This document shows, piece after piece, positions 31,509 to 41,835 of a stretch of 42,396 nt of DNA. The stretch comes from DATCVR01 sp036566745 (GTDB lineage: Bacteria > Actinomycetota > Actinomycetes > Jiangellales > Jiangellaceae). Under the pieces are notes generated by a model, which saw only the letters and a program-made list of their open reading frames with translations, did no database searches and was not told the DNA's origin. Location of the stretch: positions 1 to 42,396 of the forward strand of contig DATCVR010000119.1 in assembly GCA_036566745.1 (NCBI GenBank), in the 5' to 3' direction. Position 1 is the first letter of the stretch; each line of letters starts with the position of its first letter. Both the position numbers and the translations under genes were made by a program.

Positions 31509-31534
31509 GGCACCTGGAGTGGGGTCCAGGTCAA
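31504..31534 (-). promoter_or_regulatory. MerR-type promoter with 19-bp spacer and dyad
   Basis: On the minus strand: TTGACC (31534-31529) as -35, CATGCT (31509-31504) as -10, spacing 19 bp. The spacer contains a perfect dyad ACCTGGA-N6-TCCAGGT (31512-31531). A long spacer with a central dyad is the hallmark of MerR-controlled promoters, so autoregulation is likely. Confidence 0.7.
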
Positions 31535-31537
31535 CGG

Positions 31538-35210
<3,673 letters not shown>

Positions 35211-35218
<8 letters not shown>

Positions 35219-35903
35219 GTTCGATCATGACACGGGGCGGGAACTCGCGGTCGGCGTAGCGTCCGATCGTGTGGGTGGACAGGGCGTCGACGCCCGCGCT
35301 CACCGCTCCCCCGACCAGCGGCACCCGCCTCGCGACCACGAGCGTGGCGTGCTTGCCACCGATGCGGGCGACGAACTCGGACATCACGTGAGCGGCGATC
35401 TGCTCGGTGACGAGCGGGTCGAGCTCGCCGATGCCACTGACGAGGTCGTACGGCGACTCGGGGAACCCGGGCATGCGGCGCGCCGAGCGGACGCCGTCCT
35501 TGCCCAGCAGCGCGAACATCGCGGCCGACCGGACCCGCGGATCGGCGACGTCGTACCCGCGGAGGTGAGCGATGGCGGCGGTCATCCGCAACTGCAGGAC
35601 GGCCAGGCCGGCGATGTTGGCGGGGATGGAGACCGGCATGGCCACCACCCCGCCGAGGTTGGTGACGAAGCCCTGTACGCCGGCCAGCCGGACGTGCTGT
35701 TCGATGACGTCACGGATCGCGCGGTCGACGTCGCGGCGCTTGGCGAGATGTTTGCGCGCGACCTCGCGGGCGCCGGCGAAGCCCTTGAATCCGTCGATGG
35801 CCTTGCCGATGAACTGCTGGGCACCCCGCGCCGCCACCGCGGGAGCGGCTCGGCGCGCGGCGGTGGTGCCTGCCCAGGTCGTCACGGTCTTACGAAGGCC
35901 CAT
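35211..35903 (-). CDS. EcsC-family protein
   Basis: 230-residue protein of the EcsC family (PF12787-like). It has a basic N-terminus, central hydrophobic stretches (GFVTNLGGVVAMPVSIPANIAGLAVLQLRM; VPLVGGAVSAGVDALSTHTIGRYA) and the LRGYDVADPRVR segment typical of the family. The biochemical role is unknown; in Bacillus EcsC is encoded with an ABC transporter. Here it is upstream of and overlapping the oxoprolinase, a less usual partner. ATG 35903 follows TATCGT by six bases (leaderless). Confidence 0.88.
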
Positions 35904-35909
35904 GTGCCA

Positions 35910-35915
35910 ACGATA
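35910..35915 (-). promoter_or_regulatory. -10 box TATCGT, leaderless start of EcsC gene
   Basis: TATCGT on the minus strand is separated from ATG 35903 by six bases (TGGCAC). This would drive the EcsC-oxoprolinase unit and possibly the genes after it. Confidence 0.55.
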
Positions 35916-36034
35916 CGTGCCGGCGAGCGGAGGTCGGGTCGGCCGGCTCGGCCGTGCGGGTTCTGTGCGGCTCCGAGGATGAATACGCTGGCATGTGGCG
36001 TCATCGCATCCGACCGCGGCCACGGGAGGTCCAC

Positions 36035-36811
36035 GTGCCTGTCGAGCCACCGCCCACCCGGTGGGAGCTGCCGCCTGCCCACACCACCAGCGACGACCTC
36101 GTCGCGCTCGGCGCCGATCTCGAGCCGGGCACCCTGCTGGCCGCGTACCGGGCCGGATTGTTCCCGATGCCGGTCGATCCGCGGGCGGGCCGGGTCGGCG
36201 ACCTCGCGTGGTGGTCGCCGAACCCGCGTGGCGTCCTTCCTCTGGCTGGGCTGCGGGTCTCGCGGTCGTTGCGGCAGTCGGCCCAGCGGTTCGAGATCCG
36301 CGTCGACACCGCGTTCGACGCCGTCATGAGCGCGTGCGCCGATCCGGACCGGCCCGGCGCCTGGATCACCGACGACGTCCGCCGGGCGTACGGCCGCCTC
36401 CATCGCCTCGGCTGGGCTCATTCGGTCGAGGCGTGGACGCCCAACGGGCGGCTGGCCGGCGGGCTGTACGGCGTGTCCATCGGAGGGCTGTTCGCCGGCG
36501 AGTCGATGTTCCACGCCACCGCCCGGTGGGGCCGTGACGCCTCGAAGGTGGCCCTGGTGGCGCTCGTGGAGATGATGCGAGCCGACGACGCCACCGGGCG
36601 CCTGCTCGACGTCCAGTGGGGCACCCCCCACCTGGCCAGCCTTGGGGTCGTCGAGATCTCGCGGCGCGAGTACCTCAGCCGGCTCCGGGCCGCACTGAGG
36701 CTGCCGCTCCCCCCGGCGTTCGCGGCCAACGAGGCCGGCGGTGGTACGGGCAGCACCGGCGGTCCCAACACTGGCGGCCCCCAGATCGGTGCCACCGACC
36801 GGAGAGGATGA
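36035..36811 (+). CDS. aat: Leucyl/phenylalanyl-tRNA--protein transferase
   Basis: 258-residue Aat, which adds Leu or Phe from aminoacyl-tRNA to N-terminal Arg or Lys, marking proteins for ClpS-ClpAP degradation. Family segments: GLFPMPVDPRAGR, WWSPNPRGVLPL, GGLYGVSIGGLFAGESMFH and LLDVQWGTPHLASLG. A Gly/Thr-rich tail of about 24 residues is extra. GTG 36035 is chosen because GGAGG lies 5 nt upstream; the in-frame ATG 35993 lacks a ribosome site. Three bases separate it from the glycosylase gene, so both are in one operon. Confidence 0.95.
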   Translation: MPVEPPPTRWELPPAHTTSDDLVALGADLEPGTLLAAYRAGLFPMPVDPRAGRVGDLAWWSPNPRGVLPLAGLRVSRSLRQSAQRFEIRVDTAFDAVMSACADPDRPGAWITDDVRRAYGRLHRLGWAHSVEAWTPNGRLAGGLYGVSIGGLFAGESMFHATARWGRDASKVALVALVEMMRADDATGRLLDVQWGTPHLASLGVVEISRREYLSRLRAALRLPLPPAFAANEAGGGTGSTGGPNTGGPQIGATDRRG

Positions 36812-36814
36812 CCG

Positions 36815-37678
36815 ATGCCCGAGCTGCCCGAGGTCGAGGCGCTGGCGAGCTTCCTGCGTGAGCGAGCCGAGGGTCAGGTGGTGGCCCGGGTCGACGTGGC
36901 GGCCATCAGCGTGCTCAAGACGTTCGATCCGCCGGTCACGTCGCTGGGTGGGCTCGCCATCACCGGCGTGACTCGCCACGGCAAGTTCCTCGACCTCGAC
37001 TGCGACGGCCTCCATCTCGTCTTCCACCTGGCCAGAGCCGGATGGCTGCGATGGAGCGACGCGCTTTCGACGAAGCCGCTGAAACCAGGCAAGGGGCCGA
37101 TCGCGCTGCGGGTCCGGCTGGCCGACGGTGCGGGCTTCGACCTCACCGAGGCGGGCACCCGCAAGAGCCTGGCGGTGTACGTCGTCCGCGATCCGGCCGA
37201 CGTGCCCGGCATCGCCCGGCTGGGGGTCGATCCGCTGTCGCCGGAGTTCACCGTCCAACGGCTGCGCGAGATCCTCACCCGCGCCGGGCGGTCGCAGATC
37301 AAGGGCGTGCTCCGTGACCAGATGATCATCGCGGGCATCGGCAACGCGTACTCCGACGAGGTGTTGCACGCCGCGAAGCTGTCGCCGTTCCATCCCGCCA
37401 CCACGCTCACCGACGACGAGGTCGCGAACCTCCACGAGGTGATCGTCGGCGAGCTGACCGCGGCGCTCGGGAGGGCCGAGGGCCTGGCGGCGCGCGACCT
37501 CAAGGATTCCAAGCGGTCGTCGATGCGGGTCCACGGGCGCACCGGCGAGGCGTGCCCGGTCTGCGGCGACACGGTGCGAGAGGTGTCGTTCGCCGATTCG
37601 AGCTTCCAGTACTGCCCCACGTGCCAGACCGGAGGCAAGGTCCTCGCCGACCGACGGCTGTCGAAGCTGCTGAAGTAG
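36815..37678 (+). CDS. Fpg/Nei-family DNA glycosylase, zinc-finger Arg absent
   Basis: 287-residue bifunctional glycosylase/AP lyase family member. N-terminal P2-E3 (catalytic proline and glutamate), Lys57 in RHGKFL, N177 in GIGNAYSDE of the H2TH domain, and a four-Cys zinc finger C247-x2-C250 ... C267-x2-C270-Q. In E. coli Fpg an Arg in the finger (R258, GRGTxxC) contacts the flipped-base phosphate and is needed for activity; the equivalent here is Ser262/263. The void-filling loop (FHLARAGW) also differs from the usual HLGM. It probably belongs to a distinct actinobacterial Fpg/Nei subgroup; substrate uncertain. Confidence 0.92.
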   Translation: MPELPEVEALASFLRERAEGQVVARVDVAAISVLKTFDPPVTSLGGLAITGVTRHGKFLDLDCDGLHLVFHLARAGWLRWSDALSTKPLKPGKGPIALRVRLADGAGFDLTEAGTRKSLAVYVVRDPADVPGIARLGVDPLSPEFTVQRLREILTRAGRSQIKGVLRDQMIIAGIGNAYSDEVLHAAKLSPFHPATTLTDDEVANLHEVIVGELTAALGRAEGLAARDLKDSKRSSMRVHGRTGEACPVCGDTVREVSFADSSFQYCPTCQTGGKVLADRRLSKLLK

Positions 37679-37690
37679 CCGTCCCTCGAA

Positions 37691-37716
37691 TAACTTGAAC
37701 ATATGTGTTCGACATA
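37691..37716. promoter_or_regulatory. Distal operator half-palindrome of the MFS promoter
   Basis: TAACTTGAACA-TATG-TGTTCGACATA. The left arm is identical to that of the downstream operator; the right arm matches 8 of 11. It covers the -35 element (TCGACA, 37709-37714). It is probably a second, weaker binding site for the TetR regulator encoded downstream. Confidence 0.7.
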
Positions 37717-37737
37717 TCGCGATCCAGCGTCTACATT
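37709..37737 (+). promoter_or_regulatory. MFS transporter promoter
   Basis: TCGACA (37709-37714), 17-bp spacer, TACATT (37732-37737). Both hexamers match the sigma-70 consensus well (5/6 for -35; TANNNT for -10). Transcription would start near 37744, inside the proximal operator. Confidence 0.65.
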
Positions 37738-37762
37738 AACTTGAACACTACTGTTCAAGTTA
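37737..37762. promoter_or_regulatory. Proximal palindromic operator of the MFS gene
   Basis: TAACTTGAACA-CTAC-TGTTCAAGTTA: perfect 11-bp arms around a 4-bp centre. It directly follows the -10 box, covering the transcription start. It is repeated imperfectly 46 bp upstream. This is the arrangement of a TetR-repressed efflux gene. Confidence 0.85.
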
Positions 37763-37773
37763 TGAGGTGCGCG

Positions 37774-39270
37774 ATGCACGGACAGCACGAGGGCCACGAC
37801 CATGCTCACGTGGCCACGGCGGATCCGAGCCATCCAGGGGCAGCCGGCTCGGGCCGCTGGAAGGCCCTGGCCCTGCTCTGCCTGGCCCAGTTCATGGTGG
37901 TTCTCGACGTCACGGTGGTGAATGTCGCCCTGCCGTCCATCGGCGCCGACCTCGGCCTCGGCCGCGCGGGCCTGACCTGGGTCATCGCCGGGTACACGCT
38001 GGCCTTCGGCGGTCTGATGGTGCTGGGTGGGCGCACCGCCGACCGGGTTGGCCGACGCCGGACGTTCGTCGCCGGGCTGGTGGTGTTCACTGCCGCCTCG
38101 CTGGTCGCCGGGCTCGCGTGGTCGCCGGCCGCGCTGGTGGGCGCGCGGGTGGCCCAGGGCGTGGGTGCGGCCCTGCTGTCGCCGTCGGCGTTGTCGATCA
38201 TCACCACGACGTTCCACGGCCGCGATCGACACCGGGCGCTCGGCGTGTGGGCGGCGATCGGAGGAACTGGCGCGGCGGTCGGCGTGCTCGTCGGAGGGCT
38301 CTTGACCGACGGGCCGGGCTGGCGATGGGCGTTCTTCGTCAACGTGCCGGTGGGCCTGTTCGTCCTGGTGGCGCTGCTCGCGGCGGTGTCGGTGGATGCG
38401 GGCCCGCGGTCGGCCGGACGCCTCGACGTGCCCGGCGCGCTGACCGCGACGGCCGCCATCGGGCTGCTCGTCTACGGGCTGGTGCGGGCCGGCGACGGGT
38501 CGTGGGCGGCGCCCGGCGTGGTGGTGCCGTTGGTGGCCGCGGCCGTGCTGGCAGTGGCCTTCGTGCTGATCGAGCGGTCGGTGCGCGAGCCACTGATCCC
38601 GGCCGGGCTCGTCGTCCGCTCCGCCGTGCCCGGCGCCGTGGTGGTCATGCTGGCGGCCACCGCGCTGCTGATCGCCGGGTTCTTCGTCACGACGTTCCTG
38701 CTGCAGGGTGCCCTCCACGCCTCGCCGGTGCGGACCGGCCTGGCCTTCCTGCCCGTGGCGGCGGGGACCGTGGTGGGCGCCCACCTGGCCTCGCGCGGCG
38801 TCACTGCGGTGGGACCGCAGACCACCGGGTTCACCGGCTTCGCCGTCGCGGCGCTCGGATTCTGGTGGCTGGCGCAGGTGGGTGTGGACAGCGAGATCCT
38901 CACCGGCATCGTCCCGGGGTTCGTCCTCGCGGCCGTGGGGCTGGGAGCGACCTTCGTGTCGGCGACGACGAGCGCGATGGCCACCGTCGATCCCCAGCAC
39001 GCCGGCGTGGCGTCCGGCATGGTCAACACCGGCCACGAGATCGGGGCCTCCCTGGGCGTCGCGCTGGTGTCGGCCGTGGTGGGGTCCGGCCTGGGAACGA
39101 TGGACGGGGCCGGCGGCGACGGACCCAGCGGTCTGGCGGACGTCGTCGAGTCGTTCGCCCGGGGGTACGGTGCGGCCGCCTGGTTCGCGGGGGTCGCGGC
39201 GCTGGCGGTGGTCGTGCTGCTTCCGCGGGGGCGGCTGCCCGTCTCGGACGGTCCGGCGTTCGCGCATTGA
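37774..39270 (+). CDS. MFS drug exporter, DHA2/EmrB-QacA type (14 TM)
   Basis: 498-residue proton-coupled exporter with about 14 predicted transmembrane segments. DHA2 motifs: WKALALLCLAQFMVVLDVTVVNVALPSI (TM1), the loop-2 motif GGRTADRVGRRRTF, and the antiporter motif C region GWAAIGGTGAAVGVLVGG. The N-terminus is His-rich (MHGQHEGHDHAH), seven His in the first 25 residues, unlike most family members. ATG 37774 has GAGG 5 nt upstream; the region between the operator and this ATG argues against earlier in-frame starts. Followed by its TetR regulator. Confidence 0.94.
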   Translation: MHGQHEGHDHAHVATADPSHPGAAGSGRWKALALLCLAQFMVVLDVTVVNVALPSIGADLGLGRAGLTWVIAGYTLAFGGLMVLGGRTADRVGRRRTFVAGLVVFTAASLVAGLAWSPAALVGARVAQGVGAALLSPSALSIITTTFHGRDRHRALGVWAAIGGTGAAVGVLVGGLLTDGPGWRWAFFVNVPVGLFVLVALLAAVSVDAGPRSAGRLDVPGALTATAAIGLLVYGLVRAGDGSWAAPGVVVPLVAAAVLAVAFVLIERSVREPLIPAGLVVRSAVPGAVVVMLAATALLIAGFFVTTFLLQGALHASPVRTGLAFLPVAAGTVVGAHLASRGVTAVGPQTTGFTGFAVAALGFWWLAQVGVDSEILTGIVPGFVLAAVGLGATFVSATTSAMATVDPQHAGVASGMVNTGHEIGASLGVALVSAVVGSGLGTMDGAGGDGPSGLADVVESFARGYGAAAWFAGVAALAVVVLLPRGRLPVSDGPAFAH

Positions 39271-39279
39271 GCGGATGGC

Positions 39280-39285
39280 TAGGCT
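39280..39285 (+). promoter_or_regulatory. -10 box TAGGCT, leaderless start of TetR gene
   Basis: TAGGCT is followed by six bases and ATG 39292. This gives the regulator a promoter independent of the MFS gene, so that repressor is present before export is induced. Confidence 0.55.
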
Positions 39286-39291
39286 CCTGAC

Positions 39292-39918
39292 ATGCCCAGG
39301 CCGTCCGGTTCCGCGTCCGGTTCCGCCGCTCCGTCGCGCCCGCGCCGGGCCGACGCCGAGCGCAACATCGAGGCGATCCTGGCCGCGACGGCGGAACTTC
39401 TCGCCTCTGGTCGCGACACCAACATGTCCGCGATCGCCTCCGCGGCGGGCGTGGGCCGGGTGACCCTCTACGGCCACTTCGGCTCGCGGCGTGAGGTGCT
39501 CGAGGCGCTGCTCGAACGTGCCGTGGCCGCGGCCGCCGACGCGCTCGGTGCGCAGCCGACCGACGACACACTGGCGCCGCGCGAGGCCCTCCGGGCGCTG
39601 CTGCGGTCGTCGTGGCAGATCCTCGACCGGCACCGCAGCCTCTACGCCGCGGTGTCGGTCGAACTGCCGGCGCCGGTCGTGCGGGCTCACCACGACGTCG
39701 TCATGGCACCGGTCGAGCGGCTGATCGCGCGTGGCCGCGACCATGGCGACTTCCGGTCCGACGTCCCGCTGAGCTGGCTCGTCGCGACGCTCTACAGCCT
39801 GCTGCACCTGGCCGCGGAGGAACTCAACGCCGGACGGCTCGAACCGGATCGGGTCGGCGACGTGCTGGAGACCACCGTCATCCAGGCCCTGTCGCCGCCC
39901 ACGGACGCGTCCCGGTAA
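39292..39918 (+). CDS. TetR-family regulator of the MFS exporter
   Basis: 208-residue regulator. Ser/Pro-rich N-terminus, HTH at about 24-68 (NIEAILAATAELLASGRDTNMSAIASAAGVGRVTLYGHFGSRREVLEALL), then a helical ligand-binding domain with a His-His pair (RAHHD). It lies 21 bp after the exporter; the paired palindromes at 37691-37762 are its most likely binding sites. Its 3' end overlaps the convergent small gene by 41 bp. Confidence 0.94.
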   Translation: MPRPSGSASGSAAPSRPRRADAERNIEAILAATAELLASGRDTNMSAIASAAGVGRVTLYGHFGSRREVLEALLERAVAAAADALGAQPTDDTLAPREALRALLRSSWQILDRHRSLYAAVSVELPAPVVRAHHDVVMAPVERLIARGRDHGDFRSDVPLSWLVATLYSLLHLAAEELNAGRLEPDRVGDVLETTVIQALSPPTDASR

Positions 39919-40306
39919 CGAGGTGGAGCAGGGCGCGGCCGTAGGACTCCTCGGCGTCGGCGCCCTCGATCACCACGTCGTGCCCGGCGATCCGCAGGCG
40001 CACCGAGAACCGATCGTCGTGCCGATCGAGCTGCTGGAACGTGCCGCCGAGCAGGTCGCGGAGCTGGGTCTCGGTGGGCAGCCAGAGGGTGGCCGACTGC
40101 TCGATCGTGTCGAGCGCCCACTCGACGGTGCCGTTGAATCGGATGACGCGGCCGTCAGGAAGATCATGGACGTCCACGACCATCGTGCTGACCACGAAGA
40201 CGTCGTCGTCCATGTGGCGGTCGGGGATGACGAACCGGTCGCCGGGCAGGGGGTCCCAGCGCACGCCGGCCGCCTGGAGGGCCCGAGCCAACTCGATCCC
40301 GATCAT
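39878..40306 (-). CDS. Conserved hypothetical protein (DUF-type, unnamed)
   Basis: 142-residue soluble protein. Recognisable body but no domain I can name: MIGIELARALQAAGVRWDPLPGDRF, IPDRHMDDDVFVVSTMVVDVHDLPDGRVIRFNGTVEWALD, and a C-terminal IEGADAEESYGRALLHL. Similar proteins are often annotated as CpaE pilus-assembly proteins, but this has no P-loop and cannot be an ATPase, so that name should not be used. CACAAT lies 6 nt before ATG 40306, a near-consensus box for a leaderless start. Confidence 0.8.
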   Translation of the reverse strand: MIGIELARALQAAGVRWDPLPGDRFVIPDRHMDDDVFVVSTMVVDVHDLPDGRVIRFNGTVEWALDTIEQSATLWLPTETQLRDLLGGTFQQLDRHDDRFSVRLRIAGHDVVIEGADAEESYGRALLHLVTGTRPWAATGPG

Positions 40307-40351
40307 CCGTTCATTGTGGCCGCTCGGGCGGCGATCGGGCTGTATGGCAAA

Positions 40352-40462
40352 TTCTAGGAGAATCGCTAGACATCGATAGAGGCTGCGATGCGGGTTAACC
40401 GGGTGCCCTGGCGGCGCGACACGCCTATCGCGCCGTCTAGCCAGATCTACGGTCTGCGCTAG
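40352..40462. repeat. CTAG-rich stretch upstream of the AAA ATPase
   Basis: Contains four CTAG tetranucleotides (starting at 40357, 40367, 40437 and 40459) and the palindrome ATTCT-AGG-AGAAT (40352-40364). CTAG is normally depleted in high-GC genomes. Two more CTAG sites occur in the GTCTAG-N8-CTAGAC dyad beyond the ATPase gene. Confidence 0.55.
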
Positions 40463-40471
40463 AAGAAGCCA

Positions 40472-40477
40472 TAGAGT
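40472..40477 (+). promoter_or_regulatory. -10 box TAGAGT, leaderless start of ATPase gene
   Basis: TAGAGT is followed by six bases (CCGATC) and ATG 40484. No ribosome site precedes the ATG, so leaderless translation is likely. Confidence 0.55.
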
Positions 40478-40483
40478 CCGATC

Positions 40484-41680
40484 ATGGACCCGGTTCGCAA
40501 CCCCTACGCTCCCGGCGCCGGCCAGCGCCCGCCCGAGCTGGCCGGCCGCGACCGCGAGCTGGACCAGTTCGACGTCGTGCTCGAGCGGATCGCCCGCGGG
40601 CGTCCGGAGCGCTCCCTCGTGCTCACCGGCCTGCGTGGGGTGGGCAAGACCGTGCTGCTCAACGCGCTGCGCTCGCAGGCGATCTCGCGGCTGTGGGGCA
40701 CCGGGAAGATCGAGGCGCGGCCGGACCAGTCCATCCGCCGGCCGCTCGCCGGGGCGTTGCACATGGCGGTGCGCGAGCTCACTCCCCGCCACCGCGACCC
40801 CGACGGCGTCGACGCCTTCCTCGGCGTGCTCAAGGCGTTCGCCCTGCGGTCCAACGTCGACGGCGCCAAGCTGCGCGACCGGTGGCAGCCGGGCATCGAC
40901 GTCCCGGCGGCCACCGGGCGAGCGGACACCGGCGACATCGAGGTAGATCTCGTCGAGCTGCTCGTGGACGCCGCCGGCGTGGCGCGCGACGTCGGGGTCG
41001 GCATCGCGATCTTCATCGACGAGATGCAGGACATCCCGGCGCCGGACATCTCCGCACTGTGCGCGGCCTGCCACGAGCTGTCCCAGCAGGGCCTTCCGCT
41101 GGTGGTCGTGGGCGCCGGGCTCCCCCACCTGCCTGCGGTGCTGTCGGCGTCGAAGTCGTACTCCGAGCGGCTGTTCCGCTACGTGCGGATCGACCGGCTC
41201 GACCGCGACTCCGCCGACCGCGCGCTAGTGGCTCCGGCGGCGGAGGAAGGCGTCACGTATGAGCCCGAGGCGCTCGACGCCCTGTACGCCGCCACCGAGG
41301 GCTACCCGTATTTCGTCCAGGCGTACGGCAAGGTCACCTGGGACCACGCTCCGTCGAAGCCGATCACGGTCGCCGACGTGCGGGTGGCCGCGCCGGATGC
41401 CCAGGCCGAGCTGGCGGTGGGGTTCTTCGGGTCGCGGTATGAGCGGGCCACCCCGGCCGAGCGCGACTACCTGCGAGCGATGGCCGCACTGTCGGAGTCC
41501 AGTGACGGCACGGTGACCACGGCCGAGCTGGCGGCGCATCTGGCGCGGAAGCCGTCGTCGCTCTCGCCCGCGCGTGACTCTCTGATCAAGAAGGGCCTGG
41601 TCTACTCCGCCGAGCGCGGGTCGATCGCCTTCACGGTGCCGCACTTCGGGGCGTATCTGCGTCGGCACACCGCGGAGTAG
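40484..41680 (+). CDS. AAA-type ATPase with C-terminal winged helix
   Basis: 398-residue ATPase of the AAA/archaeal-ATPase class. Walker A GLRGVGKT (49-56), Walker B IAIFIDE (174-180) followed by MQD, and a sensor-like strand LVVVGAG near 207. Arg-rich stretches in the lid region (YSERLFRYVRIDRLDRDSADRAL) suit a STAND/ORC-like lid. The C-terminal 65 residues (AAHLARKPSSLSPARDSLIKKGLVYSAERGSIAFTVPHFGAYL) form a winged-helix domain. Such proteins bind DNA or act as NTP-driven switches. I know no defined function. Monocistronic; flanked by palindromic sequences on both sides. Confidence 0.92.
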   Translation: MDPVRNPYAPGAGQRPPELAGRDRELDQFDVVLERIARGRPERSLVLTGLRGVGKTVLLNALRSQAISRLWGTGKIEARPDQSIRRPLAGALHMAVRELTPRHRDPDGVDAFLGVLKAFALRSNVDGAKLRDRWQPGIDVPAATGRADTGDIEVDLVELLVDAAGVARDVGVGIAIFIDEMQDIPAPDISALCAACHELSQQGLPLVVVGAGLPHLPAVLSASKSYSERLFRYVRIDRLDRDSADRALVAPAAEEGVTYEPEALDALYAATEGYPYFVQAYGKVTWDHAPSKPITVADVRVAAPDAQAELAVGFFGSRYERATPAERDYLRAMAALSESSDGTVTTAELAAHLARKPSSLSPARDSLIKKGLVYSAERGSIAFTVPHFGAYLRRHTAE

Positions 41681-41750
41681 GGCTCGGCGGCGGCGCGCAC
41701 CACCAGGATCGTGCTCGCATCACGAGGCCTGCAGCCCTGGTGATGGGCGT

Positions 41751-41774
41751 AATGATCACGTGGACGTGATCATT
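41751..41774. repeat. Perfect 24-bp palindrome after the ATPase gene
   Basis: AATGATCACGT-GG-ACGTGATCATT, 11-bp perfect arms. It lies 71 bp after the ATPase stop and 61 bp before the stop of the minus-strand oxidoreductase gene, i.e. in a convergent intergenic region. There is no T-tract and the AT-rich arms are unlike GC-rich terminators here. It could be a protein-binding site or bidirectional terminator. Confidence 0.8.
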
Positions 41775-41804
41775 CCGGGCAGGACGATCGGGGTCTATCG
41801 CGGT

Positions 41805-41824
41805 GTCTAGTGGTGGGGCTAGAC
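41805..41824. repeat. GTCTAG-N8-CTAGAC inverted repeat
   Basis: A 6-bp dyad with an 8-bp spacer (TGGTGGGG), 12 bp before the oxidoreductase stop. Together with the palindrome at 41751-41774 it fills most of the convergent intergenic region, and it shares CTAG with the sequence upstream of the ATPase. Confidence 0.6.
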
Positions 41825-41835
41825 AGCGGTAGAAC

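Noticed and set aside
36874..39807. A 977-codon open frame on the minus strand
   Set aside because: It is antisense to aat/Fpg and MFS genes that have clear families; its translation is Arg/Gly/His-rich without motifs, as expected for the shadow of high-GC codons.
39878..40306. CpaE-type pilus assembly annotation
   Set aside because: At 142 residues it has no P-loop or receiver domain; the name appears to be a propagated error.
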